Assembly (NCBI GenBank): GCA_900197605.1
Contig: FZLQ01000007.1
Location: 1-34,493, forward strand
DNA length: 34,493 nucleotides
Direction: 5' to 3'
Source of the DNA: Phyllobacteriaceae bacterium Water-Bin73
Lineage (GTDB): Bacteria; Pseudomonadota; Alphaproteobacteria; RS24
This document shows, in pieces, positions 31,221-34,493 of the stretch. Under the pieces are notes generated by a model. That model ran no database searches. It worked only from the letters and a program-made list of their open reading frames with translations, and was not told the origin of the DNA. Every line of letters begins with the position of its first letter. The stretch's first letter is position 1. The position numbers and the translations under genes are program-made.

Positions 31221-32312
31221 GTGAACGACAAAATCAGCACCGCTTTTGAGGCGCAAAAACATGCCTGCGATTTGCTCGGCTCGCCTTTGACGCGCGATGT
31301 GGTCGGCTTTTGCGCCGATAATTTTGCCGCCGGTGGCATTATCGCCAAGCTGGTGCGTGGCTGGCAGGGCGATCCGCTGAATGATAATGTGCCGTTAAGG
31401 CTGGCCGGTTTTGCCCATTATCGGGCATTGACCCATGATGCGGCCTTACAGGGTTTTTATGAAAGTTGCGGCGGTATTTATGACGCGGCGAAGCGTGCCG
31501 ATTTGGCCGTCGCGCTGGAGCAATTATTTTCACGCGAGGAAGCGGCGGCGCGACAATTTTTGCGTAGCACGCCGCAAACCAATGAGACGGGGCGCGCGGC
31601 CATGTTGCTTTTGGGGTTTTCCGAGATTACCAAACGTCTCGGCCTGCCTTTGCGTTTGCGCGAAATCGGGGCCAGCGCCGGATTAAACTTGTTTTTTGAC
31701 CGCTTTCGCTATCGCTTCGCCACTGATGAGGGCGATATTTTATGGGGTGACAGCCGGAGCAAGCTGACCCTTGATGCGCGCTGGCACGGCGCGCCCCCGG
31801 CTTTGGCAGAAAAAATTGAGGTAGCCTCGCGGCGTGGCTGCGATTTATTTCCGGTCAATATTTCTGACGCTGATGAGCGGCTGAAACTGCAAAGCTGGGT
31901 TTGGGGTGATATGCCCTTGCGCCGCGCCCGACTTTTGGCGGCACTCAATATTGCCGATACGGCACCGCCCGAAATTGACCGCGCCGATGCGGCCGGTTGG
32001 GTGGCGGCACAAATTATGCAGCGGCCCGAGGAGCAAGCAACCATATTATATCATTCGATTGTCTGGCCTTATCTCGGCGTGTCGCAACGCTTTGCGATTG
32101 AAAGCGCCTTTGCCCAAGCCGCCGAAAATATCCGCCCCGATGCGCCTTTGGTGTGGCTGAAAATGGATGGCCGCGAATTGGGCACCATCGCTCAATTATC
32201 CTATCGCATATGGACCGGCGAGAATGGGCCGGAGGGCGAGGAAGTGATTATCGGCCCGTGCCATCCGCATGGGGTGGATTTGGAAATTAACGCCGGTTTC
32301 AATCCCGTTTAA
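31221..32312 (+). CDS. DUF2332 family protein
   Basis: A 363-residue protein of the DUF2332 family, frequent in proteobacteria and actinobacteria. Characteristic blocks are Arg-Glu-Ile-Gly-Ala-Ser-Ala-Gly-Leu-Asn-Leu at about 152-162, Asp-Ala-Arg-Trp at about 187, Trp-Gly-Asp-Met at about 229, and Tyr-His-Ser-Ile-Val-Trp-Pro-Tyr near 275. The Glu-Ile-Gly-Ala-Ser-Ala-Gly segment resembles a SAM-binding loop, so a methyltransferase-like fold is possible but unproven. The start is GTG at 31221, 4 nt after an AGGTGA (31211-31216). Its 3' end overlaps the convergent yciB by 14 nt. Confidence 0.85.
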   Translation: MNDKISTAFEAQKHACDLLGSPLTRDVVGFCADNFAAGGIIAKLVRGWQGDPLNDNVPLRLAGFAHYRALTHDAALQGFYESCGGIYDAAKRADLAVALEQLFSREEAAARQFLRSTPQTNETGRAAMLLLGFSEITKRLGLPLRLREIGASAGLNLFFDRFRYRFATDEGDILWGDSRSKLTLDARWHGAPPALAEKIEVASRRGCDLFPVNISDADERLKLQSWVWGDMPLRRARLLAALNIADTAPPEIDRADAAGWVAAQIMQRPEEQATILYHSIVWPYLGVSQRFAIESAFAQAAENIRPDAPLVWLKMDGRELGTIAQLSYRIWTGENGPEGEEVIIGPCHPHGVDLEINAGFNPV

Positions 32313-32874
32313 GGTCATTGAGCGCGCCGTGTTTTTTCAATAGCGGCATTTGCAGGGCCATGAAGGCAAAGGTCAGCGGCAAAATGCCGAAGACTTTGAA
32401 ATTGACCCAAATATCGGTCGGATAATTGCGCCAAATAAATTCATTCAAGGCGGCGAGAAACAAAAAGAAATAAACCCAGCGGCGGGTCAGCACCAGCCAG
32501 CCGCGCGGTTCCATTGACAGGGCTTGGCCCAGCAAGAATTTCAAATAGCTTTTGCCGCGCAGCAGGCCAAAGCTCAAAACCCCGGCAAACAGTAAATAAA
32601 CAATGGTCGGTTTTATTTTGATAAAGGTCTCGTCTTGTAGAAAAAGCGTCAAACTGCCAAAGACGAAAACAAAACCGCCCGATGCCAATGTCATATTATT
32701 CGGCTTGCCACCCCGCGCATAAGTCAATACCAGCGACACCACCAAAGCGGCCATAAAACCGGCTGTCGCAATCAGCAAGCCGTCTGTCTCTGCGCGGTCA
32801 AACCATTCAGCGCCGCGCGCATTAAGCACGAAAAAGACCAAAAGCGGTCCGAAATCTTCCAAAAATTTTGCCAT
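32299..32874 (-). CDS. yciB: Inner-membrane spanning protein YciB (IspZ/septation protein A family)
   Basis: A 191-residue membrane protein with about five hydrophobic segments. Family marks include Phe-Gly-Pro-Leu-Leu-Val-Phe-Phe at the start, Ile-Lys-Ile-Lys-Pro-Thr-Ile-Val-Tyr-Leu-Leu-Phe near the middle, and Asn-Glu-Phe-Ile-Trp-Arg followed by Trp-Val-Asn-Phe-Lys-Val-Phe-Gly. YciB is linked to envelope synthesis and cell elongation in enterobacteria and to intracellular septation in Shigella. The start overlaps the ftsY stop by one base (TAATG); the mtaB-ftsY-yciB order is common in alphaproteobacteria. Confidence 0.93.
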   Translation of the reverse strand: MAKFLEDFGPLLVFFVLNARGAEWFDRAETDGLLIATAGFMAALVVSLVLTYARGGKPNNMTLASGGFVFVFGSLTLFLQDETFIKIKPTIVYLLFAGVLSFGLLRGKSYLKFLLGQALSMEPRGWLVLTRRWVYFFLFLAALNEFIWRNYPTDIWVNFKVFGILPLTFAFMALQMPLLKKHGALNDLKRD

Positions 32875-33797
32875 TAGCCTGCCTCTTCTTCTAACCCGAC
32901 CAAAGCACGGGCAAAGCCATTGGCGGAGAAAACTTGTAAGTCATCAGCCTGTTCGCCGACGCCGATGAAATAAATCGGCAGGGCCAGTTTTTGAGCAATC
33001 GGCACCAGCCCACCGCCGCGCGCCGTGCCGTCCAGCTTGGTCATAATCAGGCCGGTGGTTTGCGCCGCGCCCAAAAACGCCTCGGCTTGGGCAATCGCAT
33101 TTTGGCCGGTGGTGGCATCGAGTATCAGCAGGCTTTCATGCGGCGCGGTGGCGTCGAGTTTTTTGGCAACACGGATAATTTTGCTCAGCTCCGCCATCAG
33201 ATTATCATTGGACTGCAAGCGGCCTGCCGTGTCGATCATCAAGACATCGATCTTATCGGCTTGGGCTTGTTCAAGCGCCTGAAAAGCCAGACCGGCGGCA
33301 TCGGCACCCGCCGCACCGGCAATCCCCCGCACCTTGGCGCGCGCCCCCCAACCCTGCAATTGCTCAGAAGCGGCGGCGCGAAATGTATCGCAAGCCGCCA
33401 GCATGACGGTTTTCCCCTCGGCCTGAAATTTTTTCGCCAGCTTGCCAATGGTTGTGGTTTTGCCCGCCCCATTAACACCGGCCAGCAAAATCACATGCGG
33501 TTGATGCGATGACACGCTAAAGGTGCTTTCGACGGGTTCCAAAAGCGCGGCGATTTCACCCGCCAAAGCGGCGCGCAGAGCGCCATCGTCGAGCTCGGCA
33601 AGGTCACGGCGCGCGCGTAAATTATCGGTAATAATGGCGGCCGTGGCGACGCCCAAATCCGCCATAATCAGCGCATCTTCCAATTCGCCCAATGTTTCGG
33701 CTGACAGTTTTTTGCCGCCCATCAGGCCGGATAGGCTATTGCCCAAGGCCTCAGAGGAGCGTGACAGACCCGATTTCAAACGCGACCAAAGGCTCAT
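32874..33797 (-). CDS. ftsY: Signal recognition particle receptor FtsY
   Basis: FtsY is the membrane GTPase that docks SRP-ribosome complexes. The 307-residue protein contains the N domain (about 1-90) and the G domain with Gly107-Val-Asn-Gly-Ala-Gly-Lys-Thr-Thr (G1), Asp-Thr-Phe-Arg-Ala-Ala-Ala (G2), Asp-Thr-Ala-Gly-Arg (G3), Thr-Lys-Leu-Asp-Gly-Thr-Ala-Arg-Gly-Gly (G4) and Gly-Val-Gly-Glu. The long acidic A domain of E. coli FtsY is absent; membrane contact would rely on the N-terminal amphipathic helix (Ser-Leu-Trp-Ser-Arg-Leu-Lys-Ser). It overlaps mtaB by 4 nt and yciB by 1 nt. Confidence 0.97.
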   Translation of the reverse strand: MSLWSRLKSGLSRSSEALGNSLSGLMGGKKLSAETLGELEDALIMADLGVATAAIITDNLRARRDLAELDDGALRAALAGEIAALLEPVESTFSVSSHQPHVILLAGVNGAGKTTTIGKLAKKFQAEGKTVMLAACDTFRAAASEQLQGWGARAKVRGIAGAAGADAAGLAFQALEQAQADKIDVLMIDTAGRLQSNDNLMAELSKIIRVAKKLDATAPHESLLILDATTGQNAIAQAEAFLGAAQTTGLIMTKLDGTARGGGLVPIAQKLALPIYFIGVGEQADDLQVFSANGFARALVGLEEEAG

Positions 33798-34493
33798 TTG
33801 ACGCCCCCCAAAAGCATCAGCCCATTATCGCCGTGAATGGTCACATCGACCAGCGTCCCGCTTTCATGGCTTTCATGGCTTGCATCGATTTGCACACGGG
33901 CAAAATTTTCAGCCCGCCCCTGACCGGGTTTTTCAATCAAGACCGACATGGTTTTGCCATGCTGGCGGCTCAGCCAGTTCTTTAATTGCGCCTGTGCGGC
34001 ATCGCGCAACCGCGCCGCCCGCGCCTTCACCTCAGCGGGGTTAATTTGCGGCATGCGCGCCGCCGGTGTGCCCGGGCGCGGGGAAAACGGAAACACATGG
34101 ACAAAGCTCAAATCGCAATCAGCAATCAGCGCCAGTGAGTTTTCAAACATTGCCCCGGTTTCGGTCGGAAAACCGGCAATAATATCGGCACCAAAAGCCA
34201 TATCGGGTCGCGCGGTTTTCAGCTTTTGACAAAACGCCACGGCCTCGGCGCGGCTATGGCGGCGTTTCATGCGCTTCAAAATCATGTCATCACCGGCTTG
34301 CAAAGACAGGTGCAAATGCGGCATCAGGCGCGGCTCGTGAATGACCATATCAAGCAGGGTCGGGTCAATTTCGACCGCATCAATAGAGGACAGCCGCAGG
34401 CGGGGCAGGCTCGGCACGCCATCCATAATGGCGCGCACCAGATGCCCCCAACCCCATTGCGCTTTTTTGCCCCCACCAAAATCCGGGGCCCAA
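33794..34493 (-). CDS. mtaB: tRNA t6A37 methylthiotransferase MtaB, C-terminal part
   Basis: The gene runs off the right edge; the frame is open to the last base, so the N-terminal domain and radical-SAM cysteines lie outside the window. About 232 codons are visible. They include Arg-Leu-Ser-Ser-Ile-Asp, the radical-SAM core block His-Leu-His-Leu-Ser-Leu-Gln-Ala-Gly-Asp, Met-Lys-Arg-Arg-His, Ala-Asp-Ile-Ile-Ala-Gly-Phe-Pro-Thr-Glu and Phe-Pro-Phe-Ser-Pro-Arg-Pro-Gly-Thr-Pro-Ala. This wording separates MtaB from MiaB. It converts t6A37 to ms2t6A37 in tRNAs reading ANN codons. A GTG at 34438 is internal and not the start. Confidence 0.93.
   Translation of the reverse strand, partial: WAPDFGGGKKAQWGWGHLVRAIMDGVPSLPRLRLSSIDAVEIDPTLLDMVIHEPRLMPHLHLSLQAGDDMILKRMKRRHSRAEAVAFCQKLKTARPDMAFGADIIAGFPTETGAMFENSLALIADCDLSFVHVFPFSPRPGTPAARMPQINPAEVKARAARLRDAAQAQLKNWLSRQHGKTMSVLIEKPGQGRAENFARVQIDASHESHESGTLVDVTIHGDNGLMLLGGVK

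Noticed and set aside
1-34493. CRISPR arrays, tRNA or rRNA genes, integrases, transposases
   Set aside because: No regularly spaced repeats of CRISPR type, no tRNA T-loop/acceptor patterns and no mobile-element proteins were seen; the only tandem array is the 13-bp minisatellite.

Overview
The window is about 34.5 kb of gene-dense bacterial chromosome with moderately high GC and very short intergenic gaps. Many start/stop overlaps (ATGA, TAATG, TGATG) point to operons. The gene set points to an alphaproteobacterium: an IalB-family protein, DUF2794, DUF4864, an ECF sigma factor resembling Rhodobacter RpoE (ECF11), an mtaB-ftsY-yciB run, and a ccmABCDG cluster next to an aconitase gene. I cannot assign a genus. 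I see no rRNA, tRNA, CRISPR array, integrase, transposase or prophage.

Layout. 1-2946 (+): a lipid/acyl-CoA-flavoured run (3' end of a probable lipocalin-like protein, an APH/EcKinase-like phosphotransferase, a dienoyl-CoA isomerase-like crotonase, a PlsC-like acyltransferase). 2958-3329 (-): a VOC protein. 3457-5328 (+): HD-domain protein, yggT, folD. 5340-8667 (-): argG, a 429-bp non-coding region, rlmN, an IalB-family protein. 8793-12528 (+): ECF sigma factor, quinone oxidoreductase, DMT transporter, SDR dehydrogenase. 12546-15114 (-): DUF4864, phhB, tas, a TesA-like esterase. 15135-19277 (+): ybbA-ybbP-like ABC system, then a Bax inhibitor-1 family protein with a clear terminator. 19350-19727 (-): DUF2794. 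19728-20162: an intergenic region with a stem-loop, direct repeats and a 54-codon ORF. 20163-24898 (+): a four-gene GldA/GldF/GldG-like ABC system with a DUF4340 protein. 25006-31155 (+): an AcnB-type aconitase, ccmABCDG and a Nudix hydrolase. 31221-32312 (+): DUF2332. 32299-34493 (-): yciB, ftsY and the 3' part of mtaB.

Most notable points. (1) The aconitase beside ccmABCDG is not the AcnA usual for alphaproteobacteria. It is an unusually long (919 aa) AcnB that, from memory, resembles the Bacteroidetes/Flavobacteria type, suggesting replacement of the native gene by a foreign one at the same locus. (2) An uncharacterised Gld-like ABC/DUF4340 operon is preceded by an unannotated small ORF with a strong Shine-Dalgarno (SD) sequence, and by a terminator-like hairpin whose loop is perfectly complementary over 8 nt to that SD. 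(3) The last 90 bp of rlmN are repeated exactly 167 bp downstream, next to a dyad-rich stretch that may encode a structured RNA. (4) An ECF11-like sigma factor has no ChrR-type anti-sigma partner beside it and has two dyads in its leader.

Start sites were chosen from visible SD sequences, signal peptides and family length. Similarity statements rest on recalled family motifs, not on searches.
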